64,000 nucleotides of DNA from Welwitschia mirabilis (Eukaryota; Gnetophyta; Gnetopsida; Welwitschiales). The stretch is taken from assembly GCA_051453625.1 (NCBI GenBank), contig JBOZIK010000001.1, positions 255,784,580 through 255,848,579 of the forward strand, given 5' to 3'. Below the pieces are notes generated by a model. The model saw only the letters and a program-made list of their open reading frames with translations. It ran no database searches and was not told the origin of the DNA. Each line of letters begins with the position of its first letter. Within the stretch, counting starts at the first letter, position 1. This document shows positions 9,987-22,100 of this stretch, one piece after another. The translations under genes and the position numbers were made by a program.

Positions 9987-12892
9987 GCCTTGTTAGTCCC
10001 TGACAAAGTAGGTGATCAACTAGAGTGCAAGCCATTTTTTGACTAAAATAATCATTAATTAAAAAAATGGAATTTGAGTTCTATTTATCATGCAGGAATA
10101 GATGATAAAAATTCATTGATACAATACAATTACTATTGTAGTCATAAGTCCCTACTTAAACACATCATAATAGACCAAATAAATGTCATACACATAAATA
10201 AGTCATAGAATGTAATAGTGATAGTTCAAAAAGATAATGTGTATGCATAAATTGAGAAAGTAATGCTGAAACTGATGTGTAAGATTAATTATTAATAATC
10301 CCAAAGAATAATGCATGAAGAGGCTCATTAATGTTTTCTACAAGGGTAAAGTATAGAAGTAATCATGGCATTCTTTTTTCTTTAAATGATCTAAAACATA
10401 GCTGCTGGAAAATCAATGAGTGTTATTGTGCTCCTTCTAAATAAATTACATGAAATGTATTCAAATAACATGAAATCATCTCCAAACAACTCATCAGAAA
10501 TATGTATCATAAAAGCTCAAAGTGATCCTTTAAAATTTAAAAATGATAAATTTTTCTTGATATCTTAGAAGAAATCTCGGAGATATATCCTGCCCTCCTC
10601 CCTAACAGGAAAAGAAAGACGTTCCAGATTGTACAAAGAGAAAAAATATGATTGTCATTCCCTTTGTCATGAGGACAACAGACTAAGATGACAGCATTCA
10701 AAATAAGTTGTTTGGACAAATTAGAAAATTTTCATAGAGATCTGATAGTAAGCAATTAGTGAAAAAGTAGCAGAAAAATAGAAAGATGGAAAAAAGTAAA
10801 GGACTGTCCATAAAAGCATGACCATGATAAAAGAAGAATCATGAGATAAAAGAATGTAGGTAGAAAGAAATGCTTTAGAAGTATTCCTCCAATGTGTCCT
10901 AGAATCTATGAGTGTTCAAAATCTATAAGTGGATGCATGCAAAACCACAAAAAANNNNNNNNNNNNNNNNNNNNNNNNNNNNNNNNNNNNNNNNNNNNNN
11001 NNNNNNNNNNNNNNNNNNNNNNNNNNNNNNNNNNNNNNNNNNNNNNNNNNNNNNNNNNNNNNNNNNNNNNNNNNNNNNNNNNNNNNNNNNNNNNNNNNNN
11101 NNNNNNNNNNNNNNNNNNNNNNNNNNNNNNNNNNNNNNNNNNNNNNNNNNNNNTTACCTACCCAAAATTAATCCTTAGCAAAGTTCTTTAGAAGAAATCA
11201 TAAAATCACTTGATTAGGATGTATGACATAATGTAAAAGTGCATAAAGTTCCACTCGAATGGACAATGATTACGATGATGTCAAGTATGTCTAATGTTAT
11301 TAAGCAGTGAATGATAAAATAAAAAGCTGTTAAAATAGAAACTTATAAGATATTATCTCAAAAAAATACTAGAATCTAGAAAAGTAAAGTGATCATGCGG
11401 AAGTAATATAAACAAAAAACGAGTCTAAAAAATAAGCAATGCTTCTAATAAACCAGGGACATCACTGAATTCATAGCCTCTAACTATATTTTTATTTTTA
11501 CCATAATGAAAGAAGTGCAACCACTATCAAAATAGTAAGGATCTACATAGCATGATAACTAACCCCCCTGGTGGAGTTTCCACAGCTACCATATCACACT
11601 GTCAAAGACCCCTATTAAGAATATTTGTCCTAGTGCACTTGTAATAGGACATCATGAGGGCCATGTTATAAGATAGAACATGAAAAAGCATAGCCTTTAT
11701 TATATATATATATATATATATATATCTTTCTTTTTCTTTTGATACATAAATTTCACATGACCAAATACTCAAAAGGAAAAAAGTGAAGTAAGGATGTAAA
11801 TAACAAGGAAGAGCATGATAAAATAACTAATTACTTACACCATTGAAAGAAAACAAAAGAACCAAGACATCTTCCTTCAAAATGAAGTTTATAGACATAT
11901 GAATATCTGAAAATTGATTAAAGCTAATATTATCATTTAAAATGCCCAAGTAAAATATTTACTAATCATGGTAACTTCATAAAGTAAAAAAATTAGTCAA
12001 GTTAAAGATATTCAAGTGATACTATGACATTTATTAAAGGAATTAGCTAAAGAAGAATTTAGATAATGGCAAGGGGAACATTCCAACACAAGTACTCCTA
12101 TTATGTTTAAGATTAATCAATAGATATTCCAATGATTCTTAACCTTTTACCCATTAAGTTTTGAATTTCCTAAGTGTTCAAGTTGGAAGTTTCAACTAAG
12201 TCATTTAAAAGGTACTTTTCCTAAAAGATAAAACCTAATCATTGTGAAGTTCAACTAGTGATGTAAAAAGTGCACTTAGGTATTTTATGTTTCAGAAAAA
12301 TAAGAGCCAAACCAAATAGAAAATAATAGATAAAGCATAAAGGTTATGCAATCATTTCATAGTAAAATCAATTAGAGATAAAGAAAATAAAATTATAAAA
12401 CTTTAATAGAATAATTTTCAAAATTGAAATAAAATATAAAGAAGTGATAAATTTCATTGCCAAATAATCTCTTATGAAAACATTATAAAGCATGAGTATC
12501 ATTATATAATTCATTTAAGGTACTACTCATAAATGGATCCAAGAAATCTTTAAGGGCTTTTGAGAATGTGTAATAAGATTGAGAAGCTCCTTAATATTTA
12601 ATTGAAAGCATGGATTATCATCAAGAAGATAAGGCTTTCCCCATTGTAAAATTCCAAGATATTTTAAATTAAATCTTTAAAAAGAATAATCATTAAAAGC
12701 ATAATACAGTGGACTCGGTAAAAAAAGAATGAATGTTACTTTGAGGATCACATAAAAGGAAGAGATTGAGAGATAAAAGAAATAGACTCTATGAAGTGAT
12801 AGATGTTATGAGAGTCAAGAAAAGGAAAATGGCCTTGAAAATTATATGAAGATATAATTAAAAGAGATGGAAAAAAGTTATTATTATCAAGG
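9987..12892. other. Internal region without recognisable pol
   Basis: About 2.9 kb (with a 199-N gap at 10955-11153) between the polypurine tract and the gag remnant. I looked on the minus strand for protease, reverse transcriptase, RNase H and integrase signatures and saw none. A (TA)n run lies at 11701-11725. This points to a non-autonomous, gag-only element, unless pol lies in the gap or has been deleted. Confidence 0.6.
11701..11725. repeat. (TA)n microsatellite
   Basis: Uninterrupted TA dinucleotide run of about 12 units. Confidence 0.95.
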
Positions 12893-13342
12893 TTATGAAG
12901 TAATGTGAAGTTGAAAGTAGAAGTGGAAGGAGGAGTGCAGGGAAAGATGTGATTTGAAATTATAAGGCATAGATAAAAAGAATGTAGAAATATAGATAGA
13001 ATGAATAAATCTATTCTTGATAAAGTTTGAATAAATCTCTATCGATCCTTCATTGATTTTAATTTCTTCACTAGTATCCATGTCATTATATGGTTGGATT
13101 GTATTTTTATCATCATTGTTTGTGATTCTATCTTTCTTTTCTTGTTGAAGATTACTTTCATTCTCTAAATTATTAGATTTATTAAAAATATTATCAAGAG
13201 ATATAAGAGCATTATCATCATTGGTTAAAAGGTTTGCAGTTTTCTCTTGATTGGATTCCTTATCTTGATTGTCTAATAGTAAATGAATGGTAGGGATATA
13301 ATCTAATATCTCAATATCATCATCTAATAAATGATCATCTTC
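12893..13342 (-). pseudogene. Gag-like acidic linker of the minus-strand element
   Basis: On the minus strand, one frame stays open from 13342 to 12893. It reads EDDHLLDDDIEILDYIPTIH, then a region very rich in Asn, Asp, Glu, Lys and Gln (NNLENESNLQQEKKDRI), then MDTSEEIKINEGSIEIY. Upstream it is in frame with a TAG that corresponds to a TGT codon in the other copy (at 14908). The composition is that of a disordered gag linker. No zinc knuckle is seen. Function beyond 'probable gag' is inference. Confidence 0.5.
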
Positions 13343-14807
13343 ATCCTAATTATTGAAATATTAAGTTGTGGTATTATTGTATCTCCTTTTCTTATCTCCT
13401 AATGAGTAGGATGTTAAAGTTTGGTTCACAATTTTGTCTTCAAGTTAAAAGAAAGAATCATCATCATCATCTATGCTTTCTTAATTTTCCTTGAGGTAAG
13501 ATGAAGTAGGATAGTTGTGAGGATGTTGTGTTGTAAAAGATTCTTAAATATGTAATAGTAATTGTTGCAAGTTTTTAACTAATTTTTCCAAGATTTTATT
13601 AGTGTTTTCTTGGTTCTTCATCATTTTACCAATCATTTCTCTTAATGGATCTTTTTCTTCCTTGTAATAGTTGATGGAAGATGGTTTTTCTTGGTAGTAA
13701 TGCATAGAAGATAATTGGGATTGATAAAGATGATTGAAAAAAGTTTTTCTAAATAAGGTGGAATCCCTAAAATATGGAGAATCTTTATTATTATATCTAG
13801 ATGAGGTTTGAAAAGAAGAGGAAAAAGAATAAGTACATTTAAGAGAAGAAGGGGTCCAAGTCCTATTCTCAACCTGATTTTGTGATGGTCTTCCTCTTTC
13901 AGCAAAGATTTTTTGAAGTTTTTTCTTACCAATATCCTCATTATTTTATAAGTTTCTTCTCCTTTTAGAAAGAAGTACCACAATGATCCTTTTATCAGAA
14001 TTCATTAAAGCAAATGAGAAGAATGGAATAAGAGAATTCTCAATCAGAATGGTAAGAAAGATGAGCACACAATAAAGATCAAGTTTCCCTCTCTTGGATG
14101 ATTCATAGTTTGAAATTACCATTTCTTAACACTCAAAAGATGTATAATCATTGTTACAAATTGACTATAAAGAGAAAAGAAAAATCTAATTCTGAAATAG
14201 AAAAAAAAAAATTCCAAAATTTGCATACTTATATTGTGCATATCTAGATTTTTGTTTTAAAGTTGAATAATTCTTCTTATGATATTTCTATTAGTCAAGT
14301 TCCCCACTGGCTAATATTTCATTATTCTACCAGAATTCTTTATATCCTTGCATGCACAAACAGTAGATAGAAACTGGAATTAAGTGTAAATGACCATAGT
14401 CCATCTGGTCATGGAAACAACATGGGGATGACAATCACAAAAAACTAAATTCTCAAAATTTTAGAACTCTAAAAATTTCAGAAAGGAAATATTACTAAAA
14501 CTAGAACTATCATCCTGAATGTCATGTGGATGACAAGTAAGATAATAGTATTTTTATTAATAAACTATGAGTAGAAGAAAAATTGCAAAAATAGAAAATA
14601 AATTTGAAATTTCAAAACTGTCATGCCCTATGTCATCTAGATGATAGAGAGAAGGACAGGGTCCCTAAAAAGTTATAAAAAATAAAATTTTGCAGTAACA
14701 AATATACCTTAAATTACATTAGAAATATAACATTAATTCAAATAAATAACCTGAACAAAAAGATTCAAGGTACTTATCTGGTTAATGATAATCCTCTTAG
14801 CTCCTTG
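13335..14807 (-). repeat. Tandem leader/gag duplication, copy A
   Basis: Collinear with 14908-16387 at high identity. Both run from 'tcatcttcat..' through 'gtagtggtatt..cttatctcctaatgagtagg' to the shared end 'aatcctcttagctccttg'. Copy A stops at exactly that point because a 100-N gap begins, so the sequence between the copies (perhaps a primer site and LTR) is unknown. Confidence 0.9.
13349..14005 (-). pseudogene. Gag-like N-terminal region, copy A
   Basis: Starts on the minus strand at 14005 with MNSDKRIIVVLLSKRRRNL followed by a stop. The paralogous copy B shows the same protein more fully. Further down, the same low-complexity polar sequence with a coiled-coil-like stretch (E.M.KNQENTNK.LEKLV) can be followed through shifts. 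The 113-codon minus ORF at 13642-13983 is in a different frame from this homology and is probably a shadow. Confidence 0.5.
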
Positions 14808-14907
14808 NNNNNNNNNNNNNNNNNNNNNNNNNNNNNNNNNNNNNNNNNNNNNNNNNNNNNNNNNNNNNNNNNNNNNNNNNNNNNNNNNNNNNNNNNNNNN
14901 NNNNNNN

Positions 14908-15577
14908 TGTCATCTTCATTACAATTGTTAAAATATCGAGTTGTGGTATTATTGTCTTCCCTTTTCTTATCTCCTAATGAGTAGGATATTCAAGTTTGAT
15001 TTATAATTTCATCTTCGAGTTAAAAGCAAGAATCATCGTTATCTATGTTTTCTTTATTTTCTTCAAGGTAATATGAAGTAGGATAGTTGTGACGATGTTA
15101 TGTTGTAAAAGATTCTTGAATATGTAGTAGTGATTGTTGCAAGTCTTCAACTAATTTTTCTAAGCTTTTATTGGTGTTTTCTTGGTTCTTCATCATTTCA
15201 CCAATTATTTCTCTTAATGAATCTTTTTTTTCCTTGTAGTAGTTGATGGAAGATGGTTCTTCTTAGTCTTAATGCATGGAAGATGATTTGAGTTGATAAA
15301 AACGATTGTAAGAAGTTTGTCTAAATGAGGTGGAATCCATAAAATATGGAGAATCTTCATCATTATGTCCAGATGAGGTTTGAAAAGAAGAGGAAAAATA
15401 ATAAGTAGGTTGAAAAGAATAAGAGGTTCACTTCCTATTCTCATCATGATTTTGTAATGGTCTCCCTATTTTGATAAAGATTTCTCGAAGTTTTTTCTTT
15501 CCAAGATCCTCATCATTTTGTAAGTTTCTTCTCCTTTCAGAAAGAAGTTCCACAATGCTCCTTATATTACTATTCAT
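14908..15577 (-). pseudogene. Gag-like N-terminal region, copy B
   Basis: On the minus strand, 15577 starts MNSNIRSIVELLSERRRNLQ, then NDEDLGKKKLREIFIKIGRP, followed by Ser/Tyr/Asn-rich sequence. A helical stretch comes next: SLREIIGEMMKNQENTNKSL then EKLVEDLQQSLLHIQ. The frame has only a few stops. Start position close to the primer site and the charged/helical composition resemble gag of tRNA-Asp-primed plant Gypsy elements, but no known gag domain is named with certainty. Confidence 0.55.
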
Positions 15578-16387
15578 TAAAGTAAATGAGAAGAATGGAA
15601 TAAGAGAAGTCTAAATCAAGATGGTAAGGAAGATGAATACACAATGAAGATCAAGTTTTCCTTTTTTGAATGATTCATCATTTGAAATTATTATTTCTTA
15701 ACACTCAAAAGATGTGAAATCGTTCGCTACAATTTCACTACAAAGAGAAAAAAAATCTAATTCTAAAATAGAAAAAAAAAGAAATCCTAGAATTTGCGTA
15801 CCTATATTATGCGTACCTAGATTTTGGTTTTTGAAGATAAATGATTATTTTTTTGGTATTTCTATTAATTAAGTTCTCCACTGGCTAATATTTTATCCGT
15901 CTACCAAAATTCTTTATATCCTTGCATGCATAATTAGTAAACAAAAGCCGGAATCAAATGCAATGGACCATTATTAACTTAGTCGTGGGAATGAAAGGGT
16001 GGATGAAAATTACAAGAAAACTGAATTCTAAAAATTTCAGAACTCTAAAAATTTTAGAAAGAAAAGATTATAGAAACTAGGACTATCGTCCTGACTATCA
16101 TGTGGACGATAGGGAAGATGACAGTACTTTTATTACTAAACTATGAGTAGAGGAAGAATTGCAAAAAATAGAAAATAAATTCGAAATTTTAAAACTATCA
16201 TGTCCTATATCATCCAGACAACAGAGAGAACAACAGGATCCTTAAAAAACTACAGAAAATAAAATTTTATAGTAATAAATCTACCTTAAATTACACTAGA
16301 AATACAACATTAATTCAAATAAATAACTTGAATAAAAAGATTCAAGGTACTTATCTAGTTAATGAAAATCCTCTTAGCTCCTTGTGG
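14908..16387 (-). repeat. Tandem leader/gag duplication, copy B
   Basis: Second copy of the block described at 13335-14807. It continues past 'ctccttg' into the primer binding site and LTR copy 2, showing what probably also followed copy A. Confidence 0.9.
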
Positions 16388-16390
16388 CCT

Positions 16391-16408
16391 TTCCCGGTAA
16401 CGGTGTCA
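16391..16408 (-). promoter_or_regulatory. tRNA-Asp primer binding site (minus strand)
   Basis: The plus strand reads ttcccggtaacggtgtca, against the plant tRNA-Asp 3' end tccccggcaacggcgcca. There are four mismatches in 18, all C-to-T. It lies four bases from the LTR (16412). tRNA-Asp priming is typical of Athila/Tat-group Gypsy elements. It fixes the element on the minus strand. Confidence 0.9.
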
Positions 16409-16411
16409 AAA

Positions 16412-16956
16412 TGTTGCGGTGTGAATTTATGTAATTTGGAAATCCTTCAAGTAGGCCTATAAATCAAGTAATTTGCAGAAAACAAACTCTAGTATAGATG
16501 AGAGTTCACCCAAATATTGTAATCCAATGAAGAAACTAGGCTTAGAGTTAGAGAATTGCTTTTCCAAAGTATTATTACTCTTTTTTTCTTATAGGAAAAC
16601 TAAAAGGAAATAAACAAGTAAATGCAATGCTAAATGAAAATGAAATGCAAGTGAAAGGAATGGAAATGGAAATGGAAATGTAAATAGAAATATATCCTAC
16701 TTAGATCCTATTTTTCCTATCACAAAGATTACTTTTCTATAACTTATATCAATTAAGAAGAATGTTTACTAGTTCTTAACCAATATACACTATGAAATCT
16801 ATCTAAGTAAGAATATGCAATGTGCGATATGAAATGAATGAAGTGAAATACCATGCAAATCTACTACTACTGATCAAGGTCAACCTTAACAAAGGTTTTC
16901 CTTACGATCTAAATAAATCAAATCTTGTCACTTAATTATGATCAACTTAAACCATA
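16412..16956 (-). mobile_element. LTR copy 2 (5' LTR, cut by gap)
   Basis: Begins tgttgcggtgtgaattta directly beside the primer site and follows LTR copy 1 for about 545 bp until a 100-N gap. As the element is on the minus strand this is the U5-proximal end of the 5' LTR. What follows the gap is not the rest of the LTR. Confidence 0.85.
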
Positions 16957-17056
16957 NNNNNNNNNNNNNNNNNNNNNNNNNNNNNNNNNNNNNNNNNNNN
17001 NNNNNNNNNNNNNNNNNNNNNNNNNNNNNNNNNNNNNNNNNNNNNNNNNNNNNNNN

Positions 17057-17808
17057 ATCAGTATTTTGGATGATAACTTCCTAAAAACAACAAGGCTAAT
17101 GCACTGATTGAATATCTATTGAAGATCATCATCCATCTCATTGTCTAGACAATAGGACGAACGACCACAAACTGAATGATGATAGGCCTGACTAGCAATC
17201 ATATTAGTAGCAGATGATGATTTAACTATGAGTTGGCATTGTTTTCTTTAGCATCTGGATGACCAGCTAGATGATACTGTTTGTAACACCTGCACTAAAT
17301 GTTCATCTAAACTTTTGCCACTTATTTTGATTTCTTTCTGCATGGCTGTTAGGGTTTTCCTATGTCTTTTTATCCATTTCATTTCATGTTTCAAGTCAAT
17401 AAATAGAGGTCTTCCCTTTGACTCTTGCTCATCTTCAATTGCACCTAATATACTCATGATAGGAGATTAAGGAACTGGAGAACCATCCTATAGTTTCAGA
17501 GAGATGTTTCCTTGGAATTGGGTGGTATTTCCTCCATTGAGGTGTGGCTACTTTATAATACGGATTGGTGTGACTTTTAATATAAACATTTCTTTTTGTG
17601 GTCAATGTATGAATGCTCTTCTTCCTCATAGTTTATGTTGTTTGAGATTTGATAACAGCTTTTCTTGTGATATAGATTATGAGAACAACCTTTGTTAAGG
17701 TTGTGCTTAGTTAGTTTAGGTGCATTATTATTTTCTTCCCTAGATTAACTTTGTACAAGTGTGTTTTATTTTATTTTCATGTATTGCCATTTATTTCTGT
17801 AGGTTAGG
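17057..17808 (-). other. Unidentified coding-like segment between two LTR copies
   Basis: This segment is less AT-rich than its surroundings and unrelated to the LTR. On the minus strand 17248-17457 reads MSILGAIEDEQESKGRPLFI, then DLKHEMKWIKRHRKTLTAMQ, then KEIKISGKSLDEHLVQVL. 17435-17629, upstream in another frame, reads NVYIKSHTNPYYKVATPQWR, then KYHPIPRKHLSETIGWF. Both look like parts of one protein joined by a frameshift. I do not recognise the family. It may be host DNA or part of another element. Confidence 0.35.
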
Positions 17809-19153
17809 TGCTACGGTGTAAATTTATGCAATCTAGAAATCTTTCAGGTAAAACTGTAAATCATGTAATTTGTAGAAAACACACTCTAGCATAGATGGGA
17901 GTTCATCCAAATGTCGTAATCAAATGAAGACAATAGGCTTAGAGTTAGAGAATCGATTTGCCAAAGTATTCTTAGTTTCTTTATCTTATAAAAACTAAAA
18001 GAAAATAAATAAGTAAATGCAATGCTAAATGGAATTGAAATGCAAGCAAATGAAAATGGAAATGGAAATGGAAATAGATCCTACTTAGATCCTGGTCTTT
18101 CTATTACAAAGACTACTTTCTCTATAAATTATGTTAATTAAGAAGAGAGTCCACTAGTTCTTAACCAATATAAACTATGAGATCTATCCAAGTAAGAATA
18201 TACAATGTATGATATAAAATGAAATGAAGCACAATGCAAATCTACTACTACTAATCAAGGTCAACCTTAACAAAGGTTACCCTTATGATCTCAATAAATC
18301 ATAAGTTGTCACTTAACTATGACTAACTTAAACCATAAGGAACATTCACAATATTGAAATGAAAGAGGAAATTGTATTAATCTAAGATAAATCAGAATAA
18401 TGTCCACTTACAATCAGAATAACAGCATCTTAATGAGAGAGACACAGCCTGAAACTAAGGAGACTCCTTTTTGTAGCACAGGATAAACCTCTTACTCTTC
18501 AATCCTCTGTCATAAGTATCAAGCACAAAAGATGGTTTGGAAGTAAAGGAGGGAAGGGTATATATAGTTTTACAATGAACCGTAACCTTAGACATTAGTG
18601 AAGAAAACCCTAGCAGCCCATATGAGTTACTTGACCCCATTTACAACAATAGTTATTTCAAAACATGCAAAAGTAAATGTCATCTCGCTTGTCATGGGGA
18701 CAATAAAGGGGACGAGGTCGTCTAACCCCATGAGTTGTGTGCCTATGTAATGCCGTCAGTCCCATGGGTTGTGCATGCATGTTACCAATGCCATTGTCTT
18801 GCATATCGTTTGGATGACAGAGGGGATGATACCCTATCTCCATGTGCTCCATGTACTGCTATCATGTTGGGTAGCAGTTCTATCATCCCCTCTATCGTAG
18901 GGATGACAGCAGGACGACACCTCTCCTAAGCTCCTCAAGTGGAGTAATCAACCTTCTTCATCCTTAGTCCTCTTTAAATATGCTAAGTATTAGAACATGT
19001 CTATAATGCCTCTAATTATGTCAAGAATTACATGTTTCCATGATCATCCTATCGTCTCTCCATAATCAGTAGAATTACATCTAAAACTGTATAAATGTCC
19101 TGCAAAAGTACTTCAAATACATCATCAAATTCCTCCAAATTGGCATCACAACA
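17809..19153 (-). mobile_element. LTR copy 3 (complete, no primer site beside it)
   Basis: Starts tgctacggtgtaaattta and ends ggcatcacaaca; collinear with copy 1 over 1.35 kb. Its left flank shows no primer site and no polypurine tract, so it behaves like a solo LTR or the outer LTR of a rearranged array. The bases right after it (acttt) differ by one C/T from those just before copy 1 (acctt), a possible 5-bp target duplication. Confidence 0.85.
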
Positions 19154-22100
19154 ACTTTCTTTAATAAATAAAATAGAAATCTAATAGCTTATTTGTTCTA
19201 GAGCTAAATATTTTGCATTTATTTGGAAAAAGTTATTACAAACATGCAATAATGTCATTAGTGGAATAATGTATCGACAAGGTCTTTTTAAAGGATTTTA
19301 AATGATGATTATGCATTTTGAAAATTCTGTAAATTATTCTTTCTAAATAATACACATGAGCCATAATAATTAAAAATGTTGAAATCACAATCACTTTTTA
19401 ATTTAATGGATTAAATATTTATTTTTATAGCTTGATTTATTTGTCTAATTAATTTTTTAATTATGCAATATGAATGGGTAAAGTTTTCTTATGAGAAACA
19501 TTTTACCTTGTTATCTATAGTATACATTGTTTAGGCTTTTAACACTTATTTTAAGTAGTTCTTTTTACTATTTCATGTCCCTTAAAACTTCAACTTTGAT
19601 GGACATCAAGTTTGTAATGTCTTACATTCTTTATAAATTATACAACAAACTCATATTTTCAATGTCTACAGCTTAAGTACTTTTAACTGATGATTTTTTC
19701 CTAGAATATTTCAAACTTACTAGATAGATCCATCATAAATTTGTAGGATTAATTACTATGGGGTGATTCACAAATGCAAAAAACTATAAGTAACTACTTA
19801 TATTTGGATTACATATAGATTAATAATAAGACTCTTATAGTAGATAACATCACTAATGAGTTTTAATGGAAAAACACGCATGCAGGAATTATTGTTCTTA
19901 TTTCCAAGGGATGCCTACCTATAACACTAGATATTTCCTCAATTTAAAACTCAATTCCTTTTAGAAAATAATAGTTGTTTCTACACTTAGAATACCTATT
20001 AAACAATGTGATGATATTACAAAGCTACAAAGGGCATGTAGACACCTTTGCATGTTCTATTCTATCTAATACTGATTACCCTCATATTAGCTAACTTTAA
20101 ATGAACCCACAACCTCAATTTCACAATTACTAAATAAAAAAATCACNNNNNNNNNNCATTTAGGTTAAAGCTTAGGCTTTAGAACAAATGAAATCATTAC
20201 TGAAATATGCAAAATAGTAGGGGATTAATCTACAAGTCTTAAGGAAGAAACATGTAGGACATAACAACTATGTCATTTTTACTGCTAGTATATGCCAAGT
20301 ACAAAAGTAAGATCTATTAGTTACTCTACTATGGAGTGATAGAGGTTACATCTACAAGACTCACAACTACTACAAAATGTTAAGTTAGTAAAATTTGTTC
20401 ATTACATTTAGTGTTTTCATTAAAATCCATTTATTCACTACATTCAAAGTGTTTCTTATTAACTAATTTGGTCATAATACCAATTTTGTAGGTGGATTAC
20501 ATACTAAGAGACAATCCAATGGGGATGTCATATATTGTAGGCTATTGAAAATGCTATTCAAAAAGAATCCATCATAGAGGATCATCTCTACCCACTATAA
20601 TAGACCATTCCATGTTGTTTGATTATAACGATGAACATATTTTTATAATAGTAGAAGCCTTAACCCTCTTCTCTTAGTTAGTGTTGAGGTCAGAGGGTGT
20701 CATAGAAATTAAAAGAAACAAAAAGATGTCTATTATATGGAAAAATTAAATATAGATACATGTTACAAGTTGTATTAAATATCTCTTTTCGTACATCAAA
20801 CTTATCTTTACGAATCTTTCTGAAGTAATAAAGATGAAGTAACACTGACTTATCTTAGTAACTGAGTATATCTTTATCAAAGTAATTAATAATATCACTA
20901 AAGTAACCTATGGGACTTCATGGAATAGTTCTAGTAATTAATGGAATGACTTTGATAATGGTTCTAAAGTTGATCTCTCTAACATAAAAGGACTTACTTG
21001 CCTAAATCATGTACCTTTAGGTAATTCAATTGTGTATAATTGTGCGTTGTTGATGATTGTTTAGATAAGGGTATGTGAGGACATAATACAAATGCATCAT
21101 AAGACTTGTTTCACTTTTTTAGAAGCTATCCATTACAGGTGCAGATAGATATCATGGATGCTGCTGTTGGTCATTCCTGCATTGATGACATTATTATGTG
21201 TATTAGAAATAGGATCATGATGTTTGACTTGCTATAGCAATAATAGATTATATGATAAACCTTGAATAGAAAATTATGGTGCTTTATAACAATAATGTAT
21301 AATGGCTTTAAGAAAAATTGTAAGTTTAAAGGATTCTCTATTAGATTCTCTACTAGACTAAGTGTTAATTGATGGTTCAGAAATCAAGGATTTTGCATGG
21401 TTTGATAGATTAGATCTAACAATGCCAATCAAGAAACCATAATAGTTAACTAGATCTAACAATGCCAATCAGGAAACCATAATAGTTAACTATGCCATAT
21501 CATACTTTATATCTATGCAGTGTTTATGCATCTATTTATGCATGTCTATGTATATGTGAATATGAACAAACTTATGTATGTAGTAAGTTAAATACATATG
21601 TATGTATACATGTCATTTTCTCTTTATTTTTAATTTTCCTTGAATCTATTACAAATATAAGTTTACAATACATAGTAATGTTAATGTCTTACTGGTTTTG
21701 CCAATAGTGGTTTAGTCTGATAAGGATTCAAGTCAAGGTTGTTGAACATCTTATGAAATGATTTTCAAGATAGCATTTTAAGCATATTCTTAATTTTTTT
21801 TCTTTAGATTCTATAGCTTAAACCTTAAAACAACTACATCAAGATCATGTGCACTAAGCACATCAAGACATTATTTTCAGTGTCTCTTCTAGTCTATTCT
21901 ATGAGGTTTGGTTCTTACTATTAAACTTACACTTTTCTAGAGATTTAGATAATGAAGCTAACTTTTGTATCATCCAACTCTGACATGATAACTTCACCAT
22001 AAGTCTTCCTCTTACTAATGATAGTTCTCTAAAGTGGAATTATACTATTTAAATATTATACAAATTACTTTTACCATCATTTTATAATTTAGTTAGCATG

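Noticed and set aside
10892-11191. ORFs of 80-99 codons spanning N runs (also at 16925, 28335, 28368, 34770)
   Set aside because: They are mostly unknown residues across assembly gaps; only the flanking real homology (Copia RT at 34770) was kept.
13642-13983. 113-codon minus ORF with Leu/Ile-rich, membrane-like composition (and its partner at 15214-15447)
   Set aside because: The conserved start and polar gag-like protein are in another frame; the hydrophobic reading is the shadow of a Ser/Asn-rich frame.
21492-21707. 71-codon ORF with Cys/Tyr-rich N-terminus
   Set aside because: Built from repeated tatg/catg words, no homology, no context.
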